DNA of 64,000 nucleotides from Micromonospora tarensis (lineage in GTDB: Bacteria; Actinomycetota; Actinomycetes; Mycobacteriales; Micromonosporaceae). Below the pieces are notes generated by a model. That model was given only the letters and a program-made list of their open reading frames with translations. It was not told where the DNA came from and ran no database searches. A program made the translations under genes and the position numbers. Where the stretch lies: NCBI RefSeq assembly GCF_016803395.1, contig NZ_JAEVHL010000004.1:1-64000 (forward strand), written 5' to 3'. Positions within the stretch are counted from its first letter, which is position 1. The number at the start of each line of letters is the position of its first letter. Below are positions 1 to 7,414 of the stretch, piece by piece.

Positions 1-486
1 GCCTGGACCCGGGCCGCCGGCGGGTCGACGGTCACCGCCGACACCGAGCTGGGGTACGCGGCCGCGCGCCGGGCGGTCCGGGTGGACGGCCTGCTCACCG
101 GCCTGGAGCAGCCACTGGTGGTGCAGCTGCACACCGAGTCGACGATGGCCGAGGGGCGGGTGCCGTGGGGCCTCGGCCCACACCTGGACGGGGTGCCGGA
201 GATCCGGGTAATCGCCACCGAGACCGATCCGGCAACGCTGCGCGGGTTGGCCGGCGACCGTCCCGTCGTACTGGTCGGGCGGCATCTGCACCGGCTGCCC
301 GGCGGTCCGGAGCTGATCGCCGGCCTGGCGGCCCAGCACCCGGTGACCGTGGTGGAGATGGGTTGGCCGGCACAGTGGCGACCAACGGGCGTACGCGCCT
401 TCGTCACCACCTACGGCGCCAGCCACGCCAACGGCCGCGCGGCGGCCGAGGTGCTGGGCCTGGCGAAGGCGAACCGGGCACTCTGA
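1..486 (+). CDS. C-terminal part of a glycoside hydrolase family 3-like protein (5' end outside window)
   Basis: The reading frame is open from base 1, so the start lies outside the window and only about 161 C-terminal residues are visible. The piece has the alternating strand and helix pattern of a GH3 C-terminal domain, including VTVVEMGWP and a final segment TTYGASHANGRAAAEVLGL, which resembles the ends of actinobacterial beta-N-acetylhexosaminidases of the NagZ type. The catalytic N-terminal barrel is not present, so substrate cannot be inferred. The gene ends 235 bases before the convergent GNAT gene, with a strong hairpin between them. Confidence 0.6.
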   Translation, partial: AWTRAAGGSTVTADTELGYAAARRAVRVDGLLTGLEQPLVVQLHTESTMAEGRVPWGLGPHLDGVPEIRVIATETDPATLRGLAGDRPVVLVGRHLHRLPGGPELIAGLAAQHPVTVVEMGWPAQWRPTGVRAFVTTYGASHANGRAAAEVLGLAKANRAL

Positions 487-665
487 GTCACCGCGCCTCG
501 TCACCTGCCCGACGTACTTCGATCGAGGTCAAGTCCACTTTTCGACACTCCGAACCGACAGCTCACACCTTGCCCCAGGGCGGTTCGATACGTAGCGTGA
601 TCGCCACGTAGCCGCTCGACCACCCGCGTGGTCGGGCCACCGGAACCGGGGCCTGGGGGGAGGTT

Positions 666-701
666 GCGGACCGTGGATCCGGCCCGGGGTCCACGGTCCG
701 C
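666..701. terminator. Perfect 12-bp hairpin between convergent genes
   Basis: Bases 666-677 and 690-701 are perfect reverse complements (arm GCGGACCGTGGA) around a 12-base loop. It lies between the ends of the GH3-like gene (plus) and the GNAT gene (minus), so it fits a bidirectional terminator. There is no clear T tract, which is usual for GC-rich actinobacteria. Confidence 0.7.
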
Positions 702-720
702 GCCCGCGCGGTGTCCCCGC

Positions 721-1383
721 TCAGCGTGGATAGACGCCGTACGCACGCCAGCCCCGGTCCGGGAAGCCGGCCGCTTCGGCCACCCGGGCCGAGGCGTGAT
801 TGTCCCGCTCGTGCAGGTAGGTGGGCACCGCTCCGTCGTCGAGCACCCGCCGCGCCGCCTGCGCCACCAGTCGACGGGCGAGGCCGCGCCCGCGGGCCGC
901 CGGCACGGTGCCGACGGCCAACTCCTGGCCGTACGCGTCGTGCCGCTTGATCCCGGCACCGGCGAGGTAGGCGCCGTCCGGGTCACGAACGACCAGCACC
1001 GGCCGGTCGAAGAGGCGCAGCCAGGGCGGCAGCCCGGGAGCCGTCGGCTTGGTCCACTCCCCCACGTCGGGCAGCGGCGCGGGGGCCAGAGTCCACCGGA
1101 AGAGGCCGTCGTGCACGCACCACTCGGGCAGGCCGACGGCTTCCGGTAGCCCGGCGAGCAGCCGGGCCGGCGTACGCCGGGCCAGCGAGCGGATCGCCGC
1201 CACCCGTTCCGGCGCCACCGACAGGACGGCGCTCTGCCCGGTGTCCACGGCCAGCGCGGGACGCAGTCGACCGTCCCAGGCCGGTAGGGCCCGCCGGTGC
1301 GAGGCGACCACGTGCAGCCCCGGCCCGGCCGGCCACTGGCCGAGCCAGGTGGCCAGGTGCAGGTGGAGTCGCCGGTCGAGCAT
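721..1383 (-). CDS. GNAT-family N-acetyltransferase
   Basis: The product is about 220 aa. The C-terminal half carries the GNAT acetyl-CoA-binding signature: strand VLVVRDPDGAYLAGAGI, then ELAVGTVPAARGRGLARRLV with the RGRGLA pyrophosphate loop, then ERDNHASARVAEAAGF, the usual last helix. The N-terminal about 100 residues are not typical of a minimal GNAT and may bind the substrate, which is unknown. A GGAGG lies five bases before the ATG at 1383; a GTG at 1389 is an alternative start that would overlap this ribosome binding site. The gene stands alone. Confidence 0.8.
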   Translation of the reverse strand: MLDRRLHLHLATWLGQWPAGPGLHVVASHRRALPAWDGRLRPALAVDTGQSAVLSVAPERVAAIRSLARRTPARLLAGLPEAVGLPEWCVHDGLFRWTLAPAPLPDVGEWTKPTAPGLPPWLRLFDRPVLVVRDPDGAYLAGAGIKRHDAYGQELAVGTVPAARGRGLARRLVAQAARRVLDDGAVPTYLHERDNHASARVAEAAGFPDRGWRAYGVYPR

Positions 1384-1871
1384 GCGCACCTCCCCCGTCT
1401 GCCGGCCCGTCGTGGATCACCGTACGCCGGGCGGCCCGGTCGGGCGGACGATCCGTCCGAGCCGGAGGTACCCGAACCGGGGACACGAATCGACCGTCAT
1501 ATGTATTTCCATACCTGGACACCTTTGTTTGGGACGGTAGGGCATGCCCATTCAGCCGAACGACCACCACCGGCAGGACCCCGAGCGACTCTGGCGGGTG
1601 GCGGAGCTCATCGGAGGCGTTCCCGCCCAGCCCCGCTACCGAACTCCTCGGGCGATCGGCGCCGGCACGCTGTCCTGGGCGGGACTGAACGACTCACCCG
1701 TCGGCAACTCCAGCAGGCACCGCCTGAACACCCACTGACCGACCAGCAGGGCAGCCCCCGCGGGCCCTGCGCCAGACGACACACCGGGGAGGTCCAGCGG
1801 CGGCTTTCGCACACCTGTCGGGTAATTTCTTGTGGTCCGGCATCCGGCCTACGACAGGAGAAGCTCCGCGC
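1384..1871. other. 488-bp stretch with no convincing gene
   Basis: The region separates the GNAT gene (minus) from the 172-aa plus-strand gene and should hold both promoters. A 64-codon ORF at 1544-1738 exists, but it has no convincing ribosome binding site and its product (rich in R, P, G and H) looks like translated non-coding DNA. An AT-richer patch at 1497-1530 is the likeliest promoter zone. No repeat or RNA gene was recognised. Confidence 0.5.
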
Positions 1872-2390
1872 ATGGGCAAGAAGACGATCCACGTCTCCGA
1901 CTTCACCGGCACGGTTCTGCGGCAGGACGACGAGGTGGTCCGTGTCGTCGTGCTGGAGCACCCGGACCTGGTCGCCGGGCCCGTGCGGTTGGACGCCACC
2001 CCCGGCGAGGTGGAGAACATCGACGACGCCGCACTGGACGTGGCGGTGGTGGAGATCCACGACCGGCACGGCAACGGTGAGCCCCGCCGGGTGGTGCTGA
2101 CCGCCAGCGAGTTCGACGCGATGGCCACCGACGTGCCGATGGCGCAGCTGCTGAAGACGGCCGAGCGGGTCCGCCCACCCAAGGCCCGCAAGAGCGCCGA
2201 GAAGATCGACTACGGCACGCTGGAGCATGCCGGGAAGCCGCACCGGGGCCGGGTCACCGAGGAGGAGGCCCGACTGGTGCGCGAGCAGCTCGACGAGGTC
2301 AACAAGCGTCTCGCCGACGCGGGCGTACGCCAGATCGATCCGACGGATCCGGAGCACGCCCTGCGCTACGGCTTCCCCGAGGTGTCCTGA
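1872..2390 (+). CDS. Conserved-looking hypothetical protein, 172 aa
   Basis: The protein starts MGKKTIHVSDFTG, and an AGGAGAAG lies about ten bases before the ATG. Residues 1-85 alternate hydrophobic and acidic positions as in a small beta-rich domain. Residues 95-172 are charged and predicted helical (KARKSAEKIDYGTLEHAG, then VREQLDEVNKRLADAG). The start faintly recalls the dimerisation part of Lsr2-like proteins, but the Lsr2 DNA-binding AT-hook (RGR) is not evident, so no function is assigned. It converges on the Clp-N gene with only 9 bases between stop codons. Confidence 0.75.
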   Translation: MGKKTIHVSDFTGTVLRQDDEVVRVVVLEHPDLVAGPVRLDATPGEVENIDDAALDVAVVEIHDRHGNGEPRRVVLTASEFDAMATDVPMAQLLKTAERVRPPKARKSAEKIDYGTLEHAGKPHRGRVTEEEARLVREQLDEVNKRLADAGVRQIDPTDPEHALRYGFPEVS

Positions 2391-2399
2391 CCCGGGCTC

Positions 2400-3125
2400 C
2401 TACTTCTGCGCGATGGCGGCGAGGACGGCGACGAGGTCGGCCTCGACCGCCGCCTTCTCCAGGCCGAGACTGGTGAGCACGCCGGCCCCGTCCTCCTGCT
2501 CCAGCAGGGCCAGCAGGATGTGCTCGGTGCCGATGTAGTTGTGCCCGAGGCGCAGCGCCTCCCGGAAGGTCAGCTCCAGCGCCTTCTTGCCGCGCGCGTC
2601 GTACGGGATGAGTTCCGGGACCTGGTCGGCCGGCGGCGGAAGGACGGCAGCGACCGCCTCCCGCACCGCTTCGGGGGTGACGCCCCGACCGGTCAGCACC
2701 CGGGCGGCCAGCGCCTCCGGCTCGGCCAGCAGGCCCAGCACCAGGTGCTCGGGGCCGATCTCGGGGCTTCCGCTGGCCCGGGCCTCCTCCTGCGAGGCCA
2801 CCACCACGTTGCGGGCCCGGTGGGTGAACCGGGCGAAGCCCGCGTTCGGGTCGAGCGCGGCGGCGTCGGTCGCCTTCGGCACGAAGCGCTTCTGGGCGGC
2901 CTGCTTGCTGACCCCCATGCTGCGGCCGATGTCGGTCCAGGAGGCACCCGAGCGCCGCGCCTGGTCGACGAAGTGCCCGATCAGGTGATCGGCGATCTCG
3001 CCGAGGTGGTCGGCGGCGATGACCGCGTCGCTGAGTTGGTCGAGCGCGTCGGTGTGCGCCTGTTTGATGGCCTGGATCAGGTCGTCGAGCTTGATCGTGT
3101 TGCTCATCTGGGTAGGGTCCGTCAT
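2400..3125 (-). CDS. HTH and Clp N-terminal repeat protein, probable autoregulator
   Basis: The product is 241 aa. Residues about 50-80 (WTDIGRSMGVSKQAAQKRF) form a helix-turn-helix. Residues about 95-240 hold the two alpha-helical repeats of ClpA/ClpC N domains (IGPEHLVLGLLAEPEALAAR, later GTEHILLALLEQEDG). The AAA+ ATPase modules are absent, so this is not a chaperone. Such stand-alone Clp-N proteins with an HTH occur in actinobacteria; their role is poorly known. The ATG at 3125 sits exactly where transcription from the promoter at 3132-3160 would begin, so the mRNA is probably leaderless. Two operator-like inverted repeats overlap this promoter, suggesting self-repression. Confidence 0.8.
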   Translation of the reverse strand: MTDPTQMSNTIKLDDLIQAIKQAHTDALDQLSDAVIAADHLGEIADHLIGHFVDQARRSGASWTDIGRSMGVSKQAAQKRFVPKATDAAALDPNAGFARFTHRARNVVVASQEEARASGSPEIGPEHLVLGLLAEPEALAARVLTGRGVTPEAVREAVAAVLPPPADQVPELIPYDARGKKALELTFREALRLGHNYIGTEHILLALLEQEDGAGVLTSLGLEKAAVEADLVAVLAAIAQK

Positions 3126-3126
3126 G

Positions 3127-3174
3127 CGTCAACCATAGGTTGACGAACGCTTTGCGTCAACCGCCAGTTGACGC
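3127..3174 (-). promoter_or_regulatory. Promoter with two GTCAAC-N5-GTTGAC operators
   Basis: On the minus strand a -35 TTGACG (3155-3160) and a -10 TATGGT (3132-3137) are separated by exactly 17 bases. Seven bases below the -10 lies the A of the ATG at 3125, so the transcript is expected to be leaderless. Two inverted repeats with the same form, GTCAAC-N5-GTTGAC, cover 3128-3144 and 3156-3172. Their centres are 28 bp apart, close to three helical turns; one covers the -10 and the other the -35. The HTH protein encoded downstream is the natural candidate ligand. Confidence 0.75.
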
Positions 3175-3185
3175 CATCTACGGGG

Positions 3186-4190
3186 TCACCCGACGAACTC
3201 CGGCAGTCGCGCGGCGACGGCCGCCGGCGACGGCATCCGGGCGATCTCCTCGGCGATGGCCCGGGCCGCGTCACGCTGCGCGCCGTGCCGCGGTAGCAGC
3301 CGGCGGGCCTGCTCGGCGACAGCGTCCGCGTCCACCTCACCGGGAAGGAGCCGCCGGGCGACACCGGCGGCACTGAGCACGTCGGCATTGGCGAACTGGT
3401 CGGCACCCTGCGGCACCAGCAACTGCGGCACGCCGGCCGCGAGCGCGCCGAGCGTCGTGCCACTGCCGCCGTGGTGCACCACCACGTCGGCGAGCGGCAG
3501 CAAGGCCGCCTGCGGCACCCACTGGTGCACGGTGACGTGGTCGGGCAGCTCACCAAGCTGCTCCGGGGGCACACGACCCGCCGCGACCACCACCTGCGCG
3601 CCCAGCGTCGCCAGACCGGCGATGGCCGTGCGGAGCAGTTCCGGCGTGCCGAACGCGGTGCCGAAGGTCAGATAGATCAACGGTCGGGACGCCCGGTGGC
3701 CGACGCCCTCGGGTAGCGAAGCCGGCGTCGAGAAGGCGACCGGCCGCAGCTCGATCCGACGCTCGGTGGCGAGGAAGGTGTCGTCCTGAAGGGAGGGTGG
3801 CCAGATATCCAGGTGCGGCCGGCCGCCGACCTCGGCGTTCCGGGTGGGCAGTTCGAGGCCGATGCCATCGGGGAACAGTCGGCCGAACCCGTGCCACAGG
3901 CCCGGAACACCGGCCCGATGGGCGGCGACGGCGGCCCCCGGCAAACCCCACTCGTGCACCACCAGGTCGGGCCGGAGCCGGGCCAGCTCCGGTTCGAGGT
4001 CCTCGGCGTACACCTCGTAGAAGGCGTCGCCCGGGCGGAACGGCCGCAGGCCGTTCGCGGCGAGCGGCGGGTGCACCGCCGGACCGGCGGCGAAGTGGAC
4101 CTCGTGGCCGGCCTCGCGGGCGGCGATCGCCAACGGAATCAGCGGGTAGGTGTGACCGACGGAGGCCAGACTGGCGAACAGCACACGCAT
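3186..4190 (-). CDS. Macrolide-type (GT1/MGT) glycosyltransferase
   Basis: The product is about 334 aa and starts MRVLFASLASVGHTYPLIPL, the usual N-terminal Rossmann half of UDP/dTDP-sugar-dependent transferases. The C-terminal half shows LIYLTFGTAFG, then VTVHQWVPQAALLPLADVVV, and the donor-binding HHGGSGTTLGALAAGVPQLLVPQGADQ. This matches the MGT/erythromycin-type family, which is shorter than plant UGTs. The acceptor is unknown. The ATG at 4190 is chosen because the homologous N-terminus begins there; the frame stays open further upstream. No sugar biosynthesis genes are nearby, so a link to the cluster at 16.5 kb is not supported. Confidence 0.85.
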   Translation of the reverse strand: MRVLFASLASVGHTYPLIPLAIAAREAGHEVHFAAGPAVHPPLAANGLRPFRPGDAFYEVYAEDLEPELARLRPDLVVHEWGLPGAAVAAHRAGVPGLWHGFGRLFPDGIGLELPTRNAEVGGRPHLDIWPPSLQDDTFLATERRIELRPVAFSTPASLPEGVGHRASRPLIYLTFGTAFGTPELLRTAIAGLATLGAQVVVAAGRVPPEQLGELPDHVTVHQWVPQAALLPLADVVVHHGGSGTTLGALAAGVPQLLVPQGADQFANADVLSAAGVARRLLPGEVDADAVAEQARRLLPRHGAQRDAARAIAEEIARMPSPAAVAARLPEFVG

Positions 4191-4289
4191 GACGCCGGAC
4201 CATACTCGTCGCACCGGGCACCCGGTTCGGCTCGCCGACCCGGATACGGTGGGCTCCGGTCGAACACCGGCGCGGTGAAAGGGGTGGTC

Positions 4290-5129
4290 ATGCGGCTGCA
4301 CGTGGGGTGCGCGATGTGGAGCCATCGGTCGTGGCCGGGGCACGCGCTGCCGTCCGCGGAGCGGCTGCGGCACTACGCGGGTTGGTGCGACGCCGTGGAG
4401 GGCAACACGACGTTCTACGCGATCCCGGCCCGGGACACCGTCGCGTCGTGGGCCGCGCAGACGGATCCCGACTTCCGGTTCGTCCCCAAGCTGCCCAAGG
4501 TCATTACGCACGAACGCCGGCTCACCGACGTCGGCGAGCCGCTGCGTGCCTTCCTGCACGCGATCGAGCCGCTCGGCCCGCGGGCCCACGCCCTCTGGAT
4601 CCAGCTGCCGAGCTCGTTCGCCCCCGCCGACGTGCCGGCCCTGAGCCGCTTCCTGACACGGTTACCGCAGACCCACCGGTACGCGGTGGAGGTGCGCCAT
4701 CCCGCGTTCTTCACGGACGCCCACGCGGTCCGGCTGCTCGGCTCGGCACTCGCCGCCGCCACTACCGAATGGATCCCCTTCGACACGACCACCTTCTTCG
4801 CGAACCCGCCGACCAGCGACGCGGAGCGGGACGCCTGGACCAAGAAACCCCGGGTTCCGCTCCGGTCGCTCGCGCTGACCGACCGGCCGATCGTCCGCTA
4901 CCTCGGCCGGGACGACCCGGCCCGCACGGTCGAGGGGTGGCAGCGCTGGGTCGACGTGACCGTCACCTGGCTACGCGAGGGGCGCTCACCGACGATGTTC
5001 GTGCACACCCCGGACAACGCCGACGCGCCGGCGCTCGCCCGCCGCTTCCACGACGAGGTACGGGCGCGGCTGCCCGAGCTGGAGCCGCTGCCCGAGCCGA
5101 TCCCGATCGAGCCGCTGACGCTCTTCTGA
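4290..5129 (+). CDS. DUF72 family protein (YecE-like)
   Basis: The product is 279 aa and starts MRLHVGCAMWSHRSWPG. It carries the hallmarks of DUF72: an early G-x-x-x-W, then EGNTTFYAIPARDTVASWA, FRFVPKLPKVITHERRL, and YAVEVRHPAFF in the middle. The fold is a TIM barrel and the biochemical function of the family is not established. Start chosen at the ATG preceded by AAAGGGGTGG. One TTA leucine codon is present (in TRLPQ). It is divergent from the glycosyltransferase, with about 100 bases between starts. Confidence 0.85.
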   Translation: MRLHVGCAMWSHRSWPGHALPSAERLRHYAGWCDAVEGNTTFYAIPARDTVASWAAQTDPDFRFVPKLPKVITHERRLTDVGEPLRAFLHAIEPLGPRAHALWIQLPSSFAPADVPALSRFLTRLPQTHRYAVEVRHPAFFTDAHAVRLLGSALAAATTEWIPFDTTTFFANPPTSDAERDAWTKKPRVPLRSLALTDRPIVRYLGRDDPARTVEGWQRWVDVTVTWLREGRSPTMFVHTPDNADAPALARRFHDEVRARLPELEPLPEPIPIEPLTLF

Positions 5130-5229
5130 CCCACCACGGTCAGCGCTGCCGCTCCAGCAGGTCGTCGAGGTGGCCGGCCGTGCTTGTCACCGGCGGCGAC
5201 TACCAGGGAGGTGACGGGATACACGCGAG

Positions 5230-5263
5230 ACCCGGGCCGGCCGGCGTCGGCCCCGGCCCGGGT
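5230..5263. terminator. 11-bp hairpin between convergent genes
   Basis: ACCCGGGCCGG (5230-5240) pairs perfectly with CCGGCCCGGGT (5253-5263) over a 12-base loop. It lies between the DUF72 gene (ending 5129) and the secreted small protein on the other strand (ending 5272), and immediately follows the latter gene, so it probably terminates both. Confidence 0.7.
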
Positions 5264-5271
5264 TCACCGGC

Positions 5272-5598
5272 TCAGCTGGCGAGGAAGGTCCGCCACTGCC
5301 CGGCGGGGTAGGTGAGGAGGGTGCCGGCACCCGTCGCCTGACCGGTGCAGTCCGCGGTGTAGTAGAAGACGACGTCCTGGAAGCCACTCCAGCCGACGTG
5401 GCTGTCGGCGGTCTGGGGCAGCGGCGTGCACTCGCCGGTCGGGGCCGGGAAGTGCGCGACCACCGTGCGGAAGCTGCCACTGTAGAAGGTCAGACCGGAT
5501 TCCTGTGCCGAGGCGGGAGAGGCCAGGACCCCGAGCCCGGCGGTCAGGATCGCGGACATGGTCAGCACTGCGCTGGCTCGGGCTGCTCTTGCTCGCAT
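5272..5598 (-). CDS. Small secreted protein, unknown function
   Basis: The product is 108 aa. It opens with a classical Sec signal peptide: RARAARAS, a hydrophobic core VLTMSAILTAGLGVLA, and a cleavage site near SPASA-QE. The mature part of about 75 residues contains two cysteines (GECTPL and TADCTGQ) that could form one disulphide, with many aromatic residues (FQDVVFYYTADC). No family recognised. It is monocistronic with a hairpin just downstream. Confidence 0.75.
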   Translation of the reverse strand: MRARAARASAVLTMSAILTAGLGVLASPASAQESGLTFYSGSFRTVVAHFPAPTGECTPLPQTADSHVGWSGFQDVVFYYTADCTGQATGAGTLLTYPAGQWRTFLAS

Positions 5599-5696
5599 GC
5601 AGGGACTCCAATGCGTCGATGGACCTTCCGACCATCGTCGCCGCCCTTTGTTGACATCGCAAGCATTTGGTTGGGATGTTCACCGTGCCGGCGGGC

Positions 5697-5969
5697 TCAG
5701 TCCCAGTCAGCCGGGTCGGCGGTCTGCCGTACCAGGTCCGCCGCCCGGTCGGCGTCCAGTCCGCTGGCGACGAGCAGGTCGTAAGCGGTCATCCGGAACT
5801 CACCGACGGCGATCATGCCCGAATAGCCCAGCCGGTGGGTGTGCGGGCGCATCAGGTCCGGCACCGCGTCCCCCTCCGCCCTTGCGACCAGTTCGACGGC
5901 GGCCAGGATCTGCTGGCGCGCCTCGCGTGGTTCCGCCCCCGCGCGGATCGCGCATCTCAGCGTCTGCAC
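5697..5969 (-). CDS. Hypothetical protein, 90 aa
   Basis: A short mostly helical protein (MQTLRCAIRAGAEPREARQQIL, then YDLLVASGLDADRAADLVRQTADPADWD). Its start overlaps the end of the FUSC-type gene by 13 bases, so the two are probably translationally coupled. The end (DADRAADLV) looks like a UBA-like three-helix motif, but this is not strong enough to assign. Function unknown. Confidence 0.6.
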   Translation of the reverse strand: MQTLRCAIRAGAEPREARQQILAAVELVARAEGDAVPDLMRPHTHRLGYSGMIAVGEFRMTAYDLLVASGLDADRAADLVRQTADPADWD

Positions 5970-6907
5970 GCTGGTAGCAGCAGGTCGATCCCCTCGGGGA
6001 TCTCGTCCGGTATCGGCTCGTCGAGCCGAAGTGCCCTGGTGAGCCGCCGCGCGATGGACCGGCAGCCGCGCAGGCTGCGCTCCATGTGTCGGACAGCCTG
6101 GGTGTAGAAGGCCAGCGATGGGCGTTCACGCCGGCGCTGTGGCGCCAGTCGTACCACTTCCTGGGCAGCGCTGAGCCCCTCTTCGAGCGCGGCCAGCCGG
6201 GGGCCGAGTTCCCGCAGCGCGGACAGGGCCCGCTCGGCCGCGCCGAGGTCGCGGTGACGCAGGGCCGCGGCCAGGTCGTGGATGGCGGCGACAGCCGGGT
6301 CGAGGACGGGTTCGGCCAGCCGCCGTATGGTCCGTTGCGGGTGGATCGGCACCACCAGCAGACCGACCGCCAGCCCGACCAACCCGCCGACCGCGGCGTC
6401 GACGAAACGGGGCACCGACAGGTCACGCACGGGCGGTTCCAGGGTGGCGATGAGCACCGCGGTGCCGCCGGCCTGGGTGAGCAGCGAACCACCACCCTTG
6501 AGCAGTACCGCGACGATGATCGCCAACACGACGACCACGCCGGTCTGCCACGCCCCGATGCCGAACAGCGGCATGAGGGTGTCACCGACCGCAAGCCCGA
6601 GGACGACCCCGACCAGCAGCTCGACGGTGCGCCGCAGGCGTGAGCCCATCGAGGCAGCCACGATGCCGACCGCCGTGGTGGGCGCGAGGACCGGAGTGGG
6701 GTTGTCGAGGAACTGGAACCCACAAACCAGGCGAGCGCCGCCGCGATGCCCGCCTGCACGGCGAGCATCCCGTAGAGGCGTATTCGCCACACCCGGGAGC
6801 GCAGCGCGTACGACAACCGCCCGCGCAGGCCGGCCCATTCGGTCGGCCCGCGACGATCCGTGCGGGGCCGAGGCGTCGTCGACCGCCGTCTCGTGCTCGC
6901 CGGGCAT
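5957..6907 (-). CDS. FUSC/aromatic acid exporter-type membrane protein, apparently frameshifted near its N-terminus
   Basis: The frame encodes three to four membrane segments (VELLVGVVLGLAVGDTLMPLFG, TGVVVVLAIIVAVLL, AVGGLVGLAVGLLVV) followed by a long helical cytoplasmic tail, as in the FUSC/ArAE half-transporter family. The first membrane helix is missing from this frame. It appears instead in the -1 neighbour frame as RIRLYGMLAVQAGIAAALAW, ending exactly where GFQFLDNPTPVLAPTTAVG resumes. One missing base near 6717-6724 would restore it. Upstream of about 6830 the better start is unclear: ATG at 6907 in this frame, or TTG at 6816 in the other. Transported compound unknown. Confidence 0.7.
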   Translation of the reverse strand: MPGEHETAVDDASAPHGSSRADRMGRPARAVVVRAALPGVANTPLRDARRAGGHRGGARLVCGFQFLDNPTPVLAPTTAVGIVAASMGSRLRRTVELLVGVVLGLAVGDTLMPLFGIGAWQTGVVVVLAIIVAVLLKGGGSLLTQAGGTAVLIATLEPPVRDLSVPRFVDAAVGGLVGLAVGLLVVPIHPQRTIRRLAEPVLDPAVAAIHDLAAALRHRDLGAAERALSALRELGPRLAALEEGLSAAQEVVRLAPQRRRERPSLAFYTQAVRHMERSLRGCRSIARRLTRALRLDEPIPDEIPEGIDLLLPACRR

Positions 6908-7017
6908 CGCGCCGTCTACCCGGTCGGGGCGAACCTATCCGGGTGCGCGTCTGGCCCCTGAACAGCGCCGTGAACTCCGGTTCGGTACCGGTTGGCACCG
7001 AACCGTGTCGGTGTGGC

Positions 7018-7314
7018 TCAGTGCGCCGGGTTCGGCGTGTGCGGCAGCCGCCCGAGTTGGTGCCAGTCCGTCTCGGCGACCTCGACGTCGTAGTGCGCCG
7101 CGGCGGCGAGGATGTTCTGGAAGGCCAGGTCACGCTCCTCATCGGTGACGCCCTGCACCTGGTCGAAGCGGGCGATGGCATTACGGACGTGGCCCGCGTC
7201 GGTCATCGGCTCCTTGCGCTTGTCGGGGAACGCGAAGACGCTCTCCGGCAGCTCACGCTTGTCCTTGCCCGACAGGCCGCCGTGCTTCTCGTGGGGCTTC
7301 CAGGTCGACTTCAT
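7018..7314 (-). CDS. Small conserved-type hypothetical protein, 98 aa
   Basis: A charged protein beginning MKSTWKPHEKHGGLSGKDK, with KRELPESVFAFPDKRKEPMTDAGHVRNAIARFDQ-type sequence in the middle and an ERDLAFQNILAAAAHYDV helix. Sequences with this SVFAFPxxRKEP pattern are common as small stand-alone proteins in actinobacteria and phages; I recall a DUF (DUF6582-like) but cannot confirm it. Function unknown. It stands alone upstream of the CBM13 protein gene. Confidence 0.65.
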   Translation of the reverse strand: MKSTWKPHEKHGGLSGKDKRELPESVFAFPDKRKEPMTDAGHVRNAIARFDQVQGVTDEERDLAFQNILAAAAHYDVEVAETDWHQLGRLPHTPNPAH

Positions 7315-7371
7315 CGCCCACCATTACCCACCTTCCGTGCGTAGCAACGCCGCACCTGCGCTCGGACGCAG

Positions 7372-7403
7372 CCGGGGCCAGGTTCGTGTCGGCCTGGCCC
7401 CGG
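7372..7403. terminator. 11-bp hairpin downstream of the beta-helix/CBM13 gene
   Basis: CCGGGGCCAGG (7372-7382) pairs with CCTGGCCCCGG (7393-7403) across a 10-base loop. It follows the stop codon of the minus-strand gene at 7415 by about 12 bases, the usual place for an intrinsic terminator. Confidence 0.7.
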
Positions 7404-7414
7404 GGTCCGCTCGG

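Noticed and set aside
1544-1738. 64-codon ORF on the plus strand
   Set aside because: No clear ribosome binding site and a noise-like product; listed only as part of the non-coding stretch.
3186-4190. Glycosyltransferase as part of the NRPS/PKS cluster
   Set aside because: It lies 12 kb away beyond carbohydrate and housekeeping genes, with no sugar-supply genes, so membership is not supported.
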